This document shows, one piece after another, positions 22,198 to 29,853 of a stretch of DNA of 38,163 bases. This stretch comes from a virus. Numbering within the stretch: the first letter of the stretch is position 1; each line of letters opens with the position of its first letter. The notes beneath the pieces are model-generated. The model was not told the origin of the DNA, did no database searches, and worked only from the letters and a program-made list of their open reading frames with translations. Location of the stretch: the IMG/VR virus record IMGVR_UViG_3300049006_000005, positions 1-38,163 of that record; one strand, written 5' to 3'. The position numbers and the translations under genes are program-made.

Positions 22198-23384
22198 TGG
22201 CCGGGTACGGTCCGCTGACCGTCGGCCGGCTGGTGCTGGCCGAGCCGATGAAGGTCTCCGAGCGCGCCGGAGCCCTCTCCCTTTCCGGACAGGAATCGTC
22301 CGTACCACTGACCCGCGCGCAGCTCTATGCCGTCCACGCGGACCTGATCTCTCTGCGGGAAAGCGTCGTCCCGGTCACCTTCCCCGACAAGCCGGAACGT
22401 GACGGTTTCTACTCCGTCAGCTCGGCCAGCTCGGAGCTGACGGACTGGCAGAACGAGGTCGTTACCGCGGACTGGAAAGTCGATCTCGTCCGGCTCGGCT
22501 CGACCGGTGAGGTCGATCTCTCGGCGAGCCTGTTCGCTCGAGCCCGGCCGGTTGCCAGTGCGGTGACCGGTGTCCACTGGCACGGGCTGCCGGTCGGCGC
22601 GGACGCCTACGACACCGGCGCGACCCTGCCGCTCACGATCGCCCGTACCGGCGCGGACGGCGTGGTGCCCGTCTACTACTCCGTCCCCCTCGACACGTCG
22701 CCACGGTGGCGCTCCACCGCCGCGGGCAGCCGTCTCGGCCGGGCGCGGCTGCTCGACGCCGGCCGGGAGGTCTCCGGCGTCCGGGACGTCGCGCCGGCTG
22801 CGTGGGAGTTGAGCAACTCTCTCGTCCGGGTGAAGCCGCTCGCCGGCGCCGGAGCCGCGCCGAGCCTCGAGGTTGCGACGTGGCTGGGCGGCGACTGGCG
22901 GATCAAGCAGTGGGCGCTCTACGCCGACGGCGACATGCTCGGCCCGTGGACGAGCGCCACGATCCTGCGCAACGACTTCGAGGAGTGCGGCCTCCGGCTG
23001 ACCTCCTCCCGCCCGGCCGGTGGACGGCTGACCCTCGACGTGTGGCTCCGGCGCGGCGGCCGGATGGTCGACCTGCATGCCGAGACCGGCGTCGCCTCGT
23101 TCTGGACGGCCGATCTCTGGGCCACCGAAGCGGCGGCCACCGTCGGCAACTACCGGGCCGGCTCGGCCGACGACGCCAACGGGCTGCGCTTCCAGGTCGG
23201 CAGCACCACGGCATTCGGTCTCGCGACGCACGGCGGCATCGTCACCTCCGCGGCGGCACAGACGTGGTCCGGGTGGCTCGGCGTGCAACTCGGCGCGAGT
23301 CCGTCACCGGGTGAGGCGTTCCTCGATCTCCAGGCGCAGTACGTCGGCAGTCCGGACGAGGTCGTCACGGCGGTTCCGCGGTGA
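22197..23384 (+). CDS. Distal tail-type minor tail protein
   Basis: Encodes 395 residues, coupled to the tape measure by TGATG. The N-terminus (LTVGRLVLAEPMKVSERAG, VTFPDKPERDGFYSV) has the usual pattern of the first protein after the tape measure in actinophages, corresponding to Dit in position. The central and C-terminal parts are beta-rich, possibly with carbohydrate-binding folds. It probably forms the hub ring at the tail tip. Confidence 0.78.
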   Translation: MAGYGPLTVGRLVLAEPMKVSERAGALSLSGQESSVPLTRAQLYAVHADLISLRESVVPVTFPDKPERDGFYSVSSASSELTDWQNEVVTADWKVDLVRLGSTGEVDLSASLFARARPVASAVTGVHWHGLPVGADAYDTGATLPLTIARTGADGVVPVYYSVPLDTSPRWRSTAAGSRLGRARLLDAGREVSGVRDVAPAAWELSNSLVRVKPLAGAGAAPSLEVATWLGGDWRIKQWALYADGDMLGPWTSATILRNDFEECGLRLTSSRPAGGRLTLDVWLRRGGRMVDLHAETGVASFWTADLWATEAAATVGNYRAGSADDANGLRFQVGSTTAFGLATHGGIVTSAAAQTWSGWLGVQLGASPSPGEAFLDLQAQYVGSPDEVVTAVPR

Positions 23385-24772
23385 CCGTCAACGAATCCCT
23401 TCAGGCGCTCGGCTCGTGGTCGCTCCGGCTGGTGGAGGGCACGCCCGCGGCTGTGCTCGACGCGCTGGACTACTTCTCCCACGTTGCCGTGGTGCCCGGC
23501 CGGGTGAAGCCTGCCGCGATCGGGGACGCGCTACTGACGCAGGCCCGGTACGTCGGCGTCCTGCGCGGCCGGTCCTACGGCGACCAGGCCGAATTCTCCG
23601 GCGTCGGCATGGCGTACTGGCTCGGCGACGAGGACGAGAAGGGCGCCGTCTACGAAACGGCGATCGACTTCACCACGCCGACCGGCTTCGGCACGGTCAT
23701 CGCCACCCTGCTGCCGGATGCCATCCACGCGGGCACGCTCTACTCCGTCGGCGTCACGTACACCGGCCGTCACATCTACCAGACTCCGCGCAAGGCGATC
23801 AGCTACGTCTGCGACACGGTCTCGACGGATGCGCACCCGGTCGAGTGGCGCGTCAACGGGAACGGCACGCTCGACGCCGGCCGGGTGGAGGATCTGTACG
23901 ACGTCACGCCCAGCACGATCATCGTGCGCAAGGGTGCCGGTGCCGACGTCACGCTCCGGGCGCTGCCGGGCGACCTCTCGACCGAGCAGGATCTGACCGA
24001 CTACACGACGAGAGTGGTGCTGCTTGCCGAGGGTGAAGGGGAGGCGATTACGACCGGCGACGCCGATGCCGCTTCGATCCCGGCGCAGTACGTCGACCTC
24101 TTCGGAAACGTGGTTCGGCTTACGCGGATGGTCTCCGAGTCGGGCACCTCGACCGCGAATGCCGCGAGTCGTGCGCAACTCGCGCTCAACCGTTTCGCGA
24201 ACGGTCGTCGTTCGCTCAAGCTGTCGGCCGGTGACTACGACATCGCGCAGCTGTCGGGCTCCGGCCGCGGATCGTTCAACGTCGGCGACTACGTCTACGC
24301 CTACGATCCCGACGCCGGCCTGATCGACTACGGCAACGCCGTGGTGTTCCGCGGCCGGCTCATGCACCCGATCCGCATCCGGGTGACGCAGGCCAGCTGG
24401 CCGGTCGTGGATGGCTTCTCGGTCCTACTGCGGCGCCCGTCCGGTGAGTGGCTGGACCTGTCCCGGTGGATCGAATTCGAGTCGCGTGGCAAGACGTCGC
24501 TGACGGTCGGCGACATCGCCCGGTCGCTGACGTCCGCGGCCGAGACGCCCGGGATCCGGCCGAACCTGCCGACCGGCGTCACGCCGGACCTGACGTTCCC
24601 GGACGTCCCGAACATCACGAGCGTGACGTCGAGCTCGTACCAGGCCGACGACACCGGCGAGACGAAGGCCGAAATCCAGGTGGCCTGGGTGCCACCCAAC
24701 AACACGGACGGCACCACGATCACCGACGGCGACCACTACGAAATTCGATACAGATCGGCGGCAACACCATGA
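23381..24772 (+). CDS. Minor tail protein ending in half a fibronectin III domain
   Basis: Encodes 463 residues from GTG 23381 (GTGA overlap). Beta-rich body with a segment typical of tail-hub proteins (QYVDLFGNVVRLTRMVSE). After a Pro-rich hinge (IRPNLPTGVTPDLTFPDVP) it begins an FnIII domain (AEIQVAWVPPNNTDG, TITDGDHYEIRYRS) and stops after strand C. The missing strands (EWQYIYVPWGTEQFTI, GMAYDIQIRAMDAGG) appear at 26872 in another gene. I recall these two parts being continuous in Streptomyces phage tail proteins, so this gene looks truncated by a rearrangement. Confidence 0.8.
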   Translation: MTVNESLQALGSWSLRLVEGTPAAVLDALDYFSHVAVVPGRVKPAAIGDALLTQARYVGVLRGRSYGDQAEFSGVGMAYWLGDEDEKGAVYETAIDFTTPTGFGTVIATLLPDAIHAGTLYSVGVTYTGRHIYQTPRKAISYVCDTVSTDAHPVEWRVNGNGTLDAGRVEDLYDVTPSTIIVRKGAGADVTLRALPGDLSTEQDLTDYTTRVVLLAEGEGEAITTGDADAASIPAQYVDLFGNVVRLTRMVSESGTSTANAASRAQLALNRFANGRRSLKLSAGDYDIAQLSGSGRGSFNVGDYVYAYDPDAGLIDYGNAVVFRGRLMHPIRIRVTQASWPVVDGFSVLLRRPSGEWLDLSRWIEFESRGKTSLTVGDIARSLTSAAETPGIRPNLPTGVTPDLTFPDVPNITSVTSSSYQADDTGETKAEIQVAWVPPNNTDGTTITDGDHYEIRYRSAATP

Positions 24773-25353
24773 CCATGACCGACAAGGGCGCCATCCGGGA
24801 CGGGGTAATCCTCGACGTCGGCAAGGGCGTGACCGACCAGGCCGGTATCCGCGGCTTCGTCACCGTCGAGCTGCGCGGACCGGACGGTGAAATGAAGGCG
24901 TACTTCGAGGGCTCCAACATCGTGACGCAGGTTGGAGACCAGTACTACGGCGAGCGCGCCGCGGGCATCGGGTCGCCGCCGGCGCAGATCACCGGCATGC
25001 GCCTGGGCACCGGCTCGGTCGCGGGCGGCAACGTCCCGGCCAAGACGGGCACCGGCGCCGCGCTGACCACGTACCTGTCCGGCTCGAACAAGGCCATCGA
25101 CGGTGGCTTCCCGACGAGCGCGCTCAATGGCTCGTCGCGCCGGATCCAGTGGAAGCGTACGTACGCCGCAGGTGAAGCGACGACAGCGAGCGCCATCACC
25201 GAAGCCGTGCTCGTGAACGACACGATCGCCACCGACGCGACCTCGACCGCGGCGAACACGATCAGCCGTGTCGCGATCGCGGGCGTCGGCAGTAAGGGTG
25301 CGTCCGACACGCTTACCGTCACGTGGAACCATGACCTACTCGGAGGCCCGTGA
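24769..25353 (+). CDS. Tail fibre module protein
   Basis: Encodes 194 residues; starts in an ATGA overlap. Contains GSNIVTQVGDQYYGERAAG, MRLGTGSVAGG, YLSGSNKAIDG and ISRVAIAGVGSKGASDTL ... VTWNHDLLG, a pattern I recognise from phage tail-fibre or appendage proteins of unknown detail. Its VILDVGKGVTDQAGI is coded by a 20-base stretch (24811-24830) found again at 26429-26448, in the repeat array of the large fibre. First gene of the segment that splits the FnIII domain. Confidence 0.7.
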   Translation: MTMTDKGAIRDGVILDVGKGVTDQAGIRGFVTVELRGPDGEMKAYFEGSNIVTQVGDQYYGERAAGIGSPPAQITGMRLGTGSVAGGNVPAKTGTGAALTTYLSGSNKAIDGGFPTSALNGSSRRIQWKRTYAAGEATTASAITEAVLVNDTIATDATSTAANTISRVAIAGVGSKGASDTLTVTWNHDLLGGP

Positions 25354-25730
25354 TGAAACGCTACATCTCGGCAGTAGCAGCACTCGCGCTTTTGTTGCTG
25401 CTTGTTCCGTCGGCATCGGATGCCGACTCTTCCGAATTCGTTAAGGAGCGCAAGGCATACGGGGCCAGTCTATATACGGGGCTCGGCTGGACCGTCAACG
25501 CTACGATCGTCTGCCCCGAGGGATACAAAGCCGTTTCCGGCGGTTATTGGCTCCAGGAGGATGACAACACCGGGATTCCGCCAACTGTCGATGTTGTGCG
25601 TAGCGATGGCGGAGTGCGCACGGATGGCTTCCCGGACACTGTCGCGCTTACGGATCATTGGGACTTCACGTTCACGCACGGCGATAAGTACTTCGCCGCG
25701 TACGTTCACGCAACGTGCGTGACTGATTAG
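25353..25730 (+). CDS. Secreted small protein within the tail-fibre cluster
   Basis: Encodes 125 residues from ATG 25353 behind GGAGGCCC. Sec signal peptide MKRYISAVAALALLLLLVPS, mature part from about residue 24. Two cysteines, CPEGYKAVSGGYW and ATCVTD, resemble a secreted actinobacterial beta domain pattern (CPAGK..VGGGY...C) and could form a disulfide. A signal peptide in the middle of virion genes is odd. Its base composition is less GC-rich than its neighbours, suggesting recent acquisition. Confidence 0.72.
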   Translation: MKRYISAVAALALLLLLVPSASDADSSEFVKERKAYGASLYTGLGWTVNATIVCPEGYKAVSGGYWLQEDDNTGIPPTVDVVRSDGGVRTDGFPDTVALTDHWDFTFTHGDKYFAAYVHATCVTD

Positions 25731-25741
25731 TTAGGGCTGAC

Positions 25742-28270
25742 GTGTCGGTACTGCAAAGTAATAGCGGCACGTCGGTCAACGTCACCAACCCGCCATCGGC
25801 CGCGTGGACGTCGACGCTCGCCATCGGCTCGGTTGTCGTCGTTACGACCTTCAACGACTCCGGTACAACGAACTACATCACCGGCCTTTCCGGCGGTGGA
25901 GTCACCACGTGGACGCGTCGTTACGGCGTCGGCAATATCGATGTCTGGTCTGGTGTTGTCACCTCCGCGGTGACGACGGCGGTCACATTTGGGTTCTCGG
26001 CAGCGTCAGCGACTCGCCTCGTTTGGCTCATGCAAGAGCGCGACGACATCGACGCGACGACGCCGTTCGATAAAATCTCGACGGTCGCGACCGGTACGAG
26101 TACGACGGCAACGTCCTCGACAAGCGGTACGCCGGCCAACGCAAACTCGACCATCATCGGTCACGTCACCATGGCGGCGACCGCCACTGCCTCACTCGGC
26201 TCCGGCTATACCGGGCTGACGCAGGCCGGTTCTGCCACAACGTCGGCGCGTTTCGCTGCGATGGAGTCGAAGGGCATCACCAGCGCGACAGCGCAGACAG
26301 CAAGCTTTGGGCTGTCTGCTTCCGTCGCGTGGTCCTGTCTCGTGTCCGTGTGGAAGGCTGCCACAACCGGAACGGCATACACGCCGAGCGCTACCGACAA
26401 CGTCGGCATCACCGATGCGGTCGATCATCTCGACGTCGGCAAGGGCGTTACGGACAACGTCGGTATCGTCGACTCGGTTGCCGTCGTGCAGACGCAGTCG
26501 GTCACGCCGACGACGGACACGGTCGGCATCACTGACTCGGTCTCGGCTGTGCTGTCGCTCGACATCCCGAAGACGGACCTCATCGGGATCACCGATTCGG
26601 TCTCGACGCTGTACTCGTTCGGGTATCAGTCGAGCACTATCCACCCGATCGGCATCACGGACTCCGCAGCCGTCGTCCAAGCGAACGCCCGTACGGTTAC
26701 CGATCCGGTCGGACTGACCGACTCGGTCGCGCTGACGCAGGCGAACGTCCGGAGCGTTACGGACAACGTCGGCATCACCGACTCTGTCGCTGCGGTCCGC
26801 GGGCTGGTGGCTGGCCCAACGGACCAGGTCGGCATTACCGACTCGGTCTCAGCGATCATCTCCGACGAATTCGCCGGCGAGTGGCAGTACATCTATGTGC
26901 CCTGGGGGACCGAGCAGTTCACTATCCCGGACCTCACTCCCGGGATGGCGTACGACATTCAGATCCGGGCGATGGACGCCGGCGGCAACGCGTCGCCGTG
27001 GTCGGACTCCGAGCAGCTCTATGGTGCGCTGGACACGGTGGCGCCGTCCACACCAGCGGCGCCCACCGTCGTCTCGTCAGCCATCGCGTTGCAGGTCAGC
27101 TCGACGCTCGGCAAGGCCAGCGGCGGCACGTACAACCTCGAAGCCGACCTTGCGCTGCTCGAAGTGCATGCCAGCTCGACGCCCGGCTTCACGCCGACGA
27201 CGGCTACCAAGATCGGCACGATGGCGGCCGACAAGGGCATCATGGTCGCCGCCACCCCGGCTATCACGACCTTCAAAGTCGACGCCACGGTGGCGCAGTA
27301 CGTGCGCGTCATCGCCATCGACAAGACGGGCAACCGCAGCCCGGCCAGCGCGACCGCCTCCGCCGTCCCGGGCCTGATCGACTCGGCGCACATCTCCGAC
27401 CTGACGGCTAGCAAGATCACGGCCGGCACGGTCGGCGCGGACATCGTCGTCGGAGCCCGGATCAAGACGGCCAACTCCGGCGCCCGTGTCGAGCTGAACA
27501 CGGCCGGACTCCAGGCGTTCAACACCGGCGGCACGCAGACCGTCGCCATCAGCTCGGCCGACGGCTCGGCGTCCCTCACCGGTACCTTGCAGACCGGCGG
27601 CACCGGCACGCGCATCATCGTGCAACCGGACATTGGTCAGCCGGTCATCAAGTTCTACCCAAGTAGCGGCACCAACTTCGCGTTCATCAACGCGATCGAC
27701 GCGACGACCGCCGCGGACCTCGGTGCTAACTCGTCGATCTACGGGACGTCGCCGAACGACTATCAGCATCGCCTGTACCTGACGACGTCCGGCGCGTTCC
27801 TCGAAACGTTCAAGCCGGTTACGCAGACGCAGCGTGGCGGACGCATCTTCACCGACATCAATGGTGCCGCTGCTCTCTACAACTACGACGGCACGTATGG
27901 CGGCATCCTCGAAGTCCTTGACGGCATCACGCGTATCGGGATGCGCAACACGAGCAACTCGGCGTGGCTGAGTTACGTGCAAGTCGGCGACGATACGAAC
28001 ATCCGTCTCGTCGGCAAGTTCCCGAACGGCAGCGCGCAGTTCTCGAACAGCGCACTGTTCGCGGGAGGCACCGGTGTGGGCGGCGGATTCGGCGCGGTCA
28101 GCTTCACGTTCGGCTTCACGATGGCGTCATCCATGGGGCCGATCTACTCCGTCAACAAAGGATCGGCCGACTTCTACCACTGCATCTCGGCGAGCAGTAC
28201 TTCCGGATTTACGGTCGCCTGGTCCGACACGTCAGCGAAAACCGTATGGTATTGGGTATTCCGTTTCTGA
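25742..28270 (+). CDS. Large tail fibre with GITDSV repeats and displaced FnIII half
   Basis: Encodes 842 residues from GTG 25742. Residues about 1-205 form a Ser/Thr-rich beta sandwich (TSVNVTNPPSAAWTSTLAIG). Residues about 218-372 are eight TD-x-VGITDSV repeats. Residues about 377-425 are the second half of an FnIII domain, then a further domain (STLGKASGGTYNLEADLALL), an IDSAHISDLTASKITAGTV shaft motif, and a C-terminal beta region (GGTGVGGGFGAVSFTFGF ... YWVFRF) likely to bind the receptor. The N-terminal third looks newly joined to an older fibre C-terminus. Confidence 0.85.
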   Translation: MSVLQSNSGTSVNVTNPPSAAWTSTLAIGSVVVVTTFNDSGTTNYITGLSGGGVTTWTRRYGVGNIDVWSGVVTSAVTTAVTFGFSAASATRLVWLMQERDDIDATTPFDKISTVATGTSTTATSSTSGTPANANSTIIGHVTMAATATASLGSGYTGLTQAGSATTSARFAAMESKGITSATAQTASFGLSASVAWSCLVSVWKAATTGTAYTPSATDNVGITDAVDHLDVGKGVTDNVGIVDSVAVVQTQSVTPTTDTVGITDSVSAVLSLDIPKTDLIGITDSVSTLYSFGYQSSTIHPIGITDSAAVVQANARTVTDPVGLTDSVALTQANVRSVTDNVGITDSVAAVRGLVAGPTDQVGITDSVSAIISDEFAGEWQYIYVPWGTEQFTIPDLTPGMAYDIQIRAMDAGGNASPWSDSEQLYGALDTVAPSTPAAPTVVSSAIALQVSSTLGKASGGTYNLEADLALLEVHASSTPGFTPTTATKIGTMAADKGIMVAATPAITTFKVDATVAQYVRVIAIDKTGNRSPASATASAVPGLIDSAHISDLTASKITAGTVGADIVVGARIKTANSGARVELNTAGLQAFNTGGTQTVAISSADGSASLTGTLQTGGTGTRIIVQPDIGQPVIKFYPSSGTNFAFINAIDATTAADLGANSSIYGTSPNDYQHRLYLTTSGAFLETFKPVTQTQRGGRIFTDINGAAALYNYDGTYGGILEVLDGITRIGMRNTSNSAWLSYVQVGDDTNIRLVGKFPNGSAQFSNSALFAGGTGVGGGFGAVSFTFGFTMASSMGPIYSVNKGSADFYHCISASSTSGFTVAWSDTSAKTVWYWVFRF
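26393..26860 (+). repeat. Eight coding repeats of about 50-70 bp (TD-x-VGITDSV)
   Basis: In-frame degenerate repeats within the fibre gene. Units begin TDNVGITDAV, TDNVGIVDSV, TDTVGITDSV, TDLIGITDSV, (H)PIGITDSA, TDPVGLTDSV, TDNVGITDSV, TDQVGITDSV, each followed by a variable 8-14 residue spacer. DNA of the cores varies at third positions, so the array is old enough to have drifted but keeps its protein pattern. Confidence 0.85.
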
Positions 28271-28281
28271 CGAGAGGACGC

Positions 28282-28830
28282 ATGATGCAGGTCGAGATTG
28301 AGTACGTGCAGTCAGCCCGCCATCCTGGACTGGGCCAGTGCTGGGAAGTCGCCAAGGTCGTCACTGACGGGGAAGGCATCGCCACCCGGGTACTGCACGT
28401 GATGCCGATGTGGGCCGTGACCGCCCGGATGGCCGAGTGCAACGTCGACCAGGAAGAGGCCGTCCGCATCCTTCTGGCCGAGCCGCACCTCGACCAACCG
28501 GCCGATCAGGCGCCGCCGATCCTGGCGGATCCGCTGTGGCGCCGGGCGGCGGCCGAGCACCGGGCGGCCGTGAGTGCCCTCCACGACGAGCTAGGCTTCG
28601 AGCCGTTGGGGTTCCGGGCCGGTGACGATGCCAGGCACCCGGCCGGCGTCATGCTCGAGGAGCCGGTGCCGGCCGGGCTGGTCGCCTCGATCCGGTCGGT
28701 TATCGCTGACCAGCGTCAAGCAGTTCGGGAACAGGCGGCAGTCCCGGAAGCTGGCCTTCTTGACCTGATCCCTCCCGAGCCGGCCGGGGCATTGGTGGCC
28801 GCGCTGCCGCCCGTCCAGATGCCGACGTGA
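28282..28830 (+). CDS. Unknown late protein after the fibre
   Basis: Encodes 182 residues. The start-associated sequence ACGAGAGGAC (28270-28279) overlaps the fibre stop and lies 2 bp before ATG 28282; ATG 28285 is also possible. N-terminal beta strands (QVEIEYVQSARHPGLGQCWEVAK), then helices rich in Ala, Pro and Glu. No catalytic signature. Its last 130 bp overlap a leftward gene. It may be a tail or lysis-associated protein; I do not recognise it. Confidence 0.65.
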   Translation: MMQVEIEYVQSARHPGLGQCWEVAKVVTDGEGIATRVLHVMPMWAVTARMAECNVDQEEAVRILLAEPHLDQPADQAPPILADPLWRRAAAEHRAAVSALHDELGFEPLGFRAGDDARHPAGVMLEEPVPAGLVASIRSVIADQRQAVREQAAVPEAGLLDLIPPEPAGALVAALPPVQMPT

Positions 28831-28993
28831 GCTGACGGCGTGCGTCGTCGCGCTCGGCAATCAGTGAGTCGATGGCCGCCTCCGCCTGCGCGAGGGAGTG
28901 CCGCAGGCGTCCGATCTCGGCGTCGGTGGCCTGCCGGTACTTGATGAAAACTGCGTCTGTGCTCACGGTGATGGGTGCTCTGTCCTCTGTCAT
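28700..28993 (-). CDS. Leftward coiled-coil protein inside the late region
   Basis: Encodes 97 residues: MTEDRAPITVSTDAVFIKYR then a coiled coil (IGRLRHSLAQAEAAIDSLIAER, DDARRQL) and a Pro/Arg-rich tail. The coiled-coil part lies outside the rightward gene, in the otherwise empty 28831-28993. ERDDARRQL echoes the ERDEAR repeats of the early coiled-coil proteins. On the minus strand TACCGT sits 7 bases before the ATG, fitting a leaderless start. It would give antisense RNA to the end of 28282-28830. Confidence 0.6.
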   Translation of the reverse strand: MTEDRAPITVSTDAVFIKYRQATDAEIGRLRHSLAQAEAAIDSLIAERDDARRQLTSASGRAAARPPMPRPAREGSGQEGQLPGLPPVPELLDAGQR

Positions 28994-29025
28994 GCTCGTG
29001 ACGGTACAGGCGTTACGGATATGAG

Positions 29026-29352
29026 GTGCTCGTGATCGACGGCTTCACCCTGACGCTGACGGGCATACTCCAGGGTGGTGCGGTCACCGTCCTGGTCTAC
29101 GTGTTCTTCATGTTCATGACGGGTCGGATCGTGACGCAGAAGACGCACGACGACCGAGTGAACGACGCAAAGGAACAAACGGCGATATGGCGAGCAGCCC
29201 ATGAGACGAGCCAAAAGGAACGACGGGAAGTCGAGTCGCTCATTCGTGAGGGTCTTGAGTCTCAGCGGATGGTTCTTCACCTCGTGCGCTCGATTCGCAA
29301 CGTCGCTACGGGAGAGGATGCTCCGAGTGTGGAGGAGAAACAGGGATCGTGA
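29026..29352 (+). CDS. Single-span membrane protein, holin candidate
   Basis: Encodes 108 residues from GTG 29026 (GTG 29032, behind GAGGTG, also fits). One membrane helix near the N-terminus (LQGGAVTVLVYVFFMFMTG), then a charged helical cytoplasmic part (KEQTAIWRAAHETSQKERREVE) and an acidic tail. Small membrane proteins with this build lie in actinophage lysis regions. Holin function is inferred from position. Confidence 0.62.
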   Translation: MLVIDGFTLTLTGILQGGAVTVLVYVFFMFMTGRIVTQKTHDDRVNDAKEQTAIWRAAHETSQKERREVESLIREGLESQRMVLHLVRSIRNVATGEDAPSVEEKQGS

Positions 29353-29527
29353 CGACACGGGAATTGCAGACGCCCAGGTAGCATTGCGAGATGCGGAACG
29401 GTCCCTCGTCCGTTCGCGTCAACTCGGCACAGAGGTAAGGGCAGTCTCGGCTGAGTTGCGGATCGAACGGACGCGCAACCACTTTGCTCCTCTCGTGGTT
29501 GACGCGATCAGAAAGCGTCATCAGTGA
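29327..29527 (+). CDS. Small basic helical phage protein
   Basis: Encodes 66 residues from GTG 29327, 9 bp after GGAGAGG; ATG 29318 in frame has no spacing to that site. WRRNRDRDD then a helix (VALRDAERSLVRSRQLGTEV) and RIERTRNHFAPLVVDAIRK. It resembles a short conserved actinophage protein (WRR ... RNHFA) of unknown function that usually neighbours holin-like genes. Overlaps both neighbours. Confidence 0.65.
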   Translation: MWRRNRDRDDTGIADAQVALRDAERSLVRSRQLGTEVRAVSAELRIERTRNHFAPLVVDAIRKRHQ

Positions 29528-29853
29528 TCGAGATCGTTTACCGGGTAGCGCTCGTCCTGCTCGCGATCGGCACCACGTTCTTCCCGATCTACTACCAGTA
29601 CTCCTCCCGCGGCGACTGGCGCCTCACGCCGATGGGCCGTCACCTCATGGGCTACACGGCATCGGCTGCGCTGCTCGCCGACGCAGGCATCATCCGTGTC
29701 TACCTGCCTGATCTCTTCGGGCAGGAACTGATCCGTACCCTCGCGCTCGGGCTGGCCGTACTCTTCGTATGGCAGCGGAACTACATCGCCGTCAAAGCAC
29801 AGCGGGTCGAGGGGACGCAGACCGATGAACGATTCGACGAAGAGAGCGATTAG
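29524..29853 (+). CDS. Three-span membrane protein
   Basis: Encodes 109 residues from GTG 29524 (GTGA overlap). Hydrophobic segments at about 5-25 (VYRVALVLLAIGTTFFPIYY), 41-60 and 72-90 (LALGLAVLFVWQRN), then an acidic tail. The motif GDWRLTPMGRHLMGY recalls a widespread actinophage membrane protein of the lysis region. Holin or holin partner is a reasonable inference. Confidence 0.68.
   Translation: MIEIVYRVALVLLAIGTTFFPIYYQYSSRGDWRLTPMGRHLMGYTASAALLADAGIIRVYLPDLFGQELIRTLALGLAVLFVWQRNYIAVKAQRVEGTQTDERFDEESD

Noticed and set aside
26393-26860. CRISPR-like or tandem non-coding repeat array
   Set aside because: The repeats are in frame, diverged at third codon positions and encode GITDSV units of a fibre, with unequal spacers.
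24769-26870. Intron or intein interrupting the FnIII gene
   Set aside because: The downstream half is continuous in frame with the new N-terminal domain, no splice-type motifs, homing endonuclease or intein blocks are visible, and the first half has its own stop.
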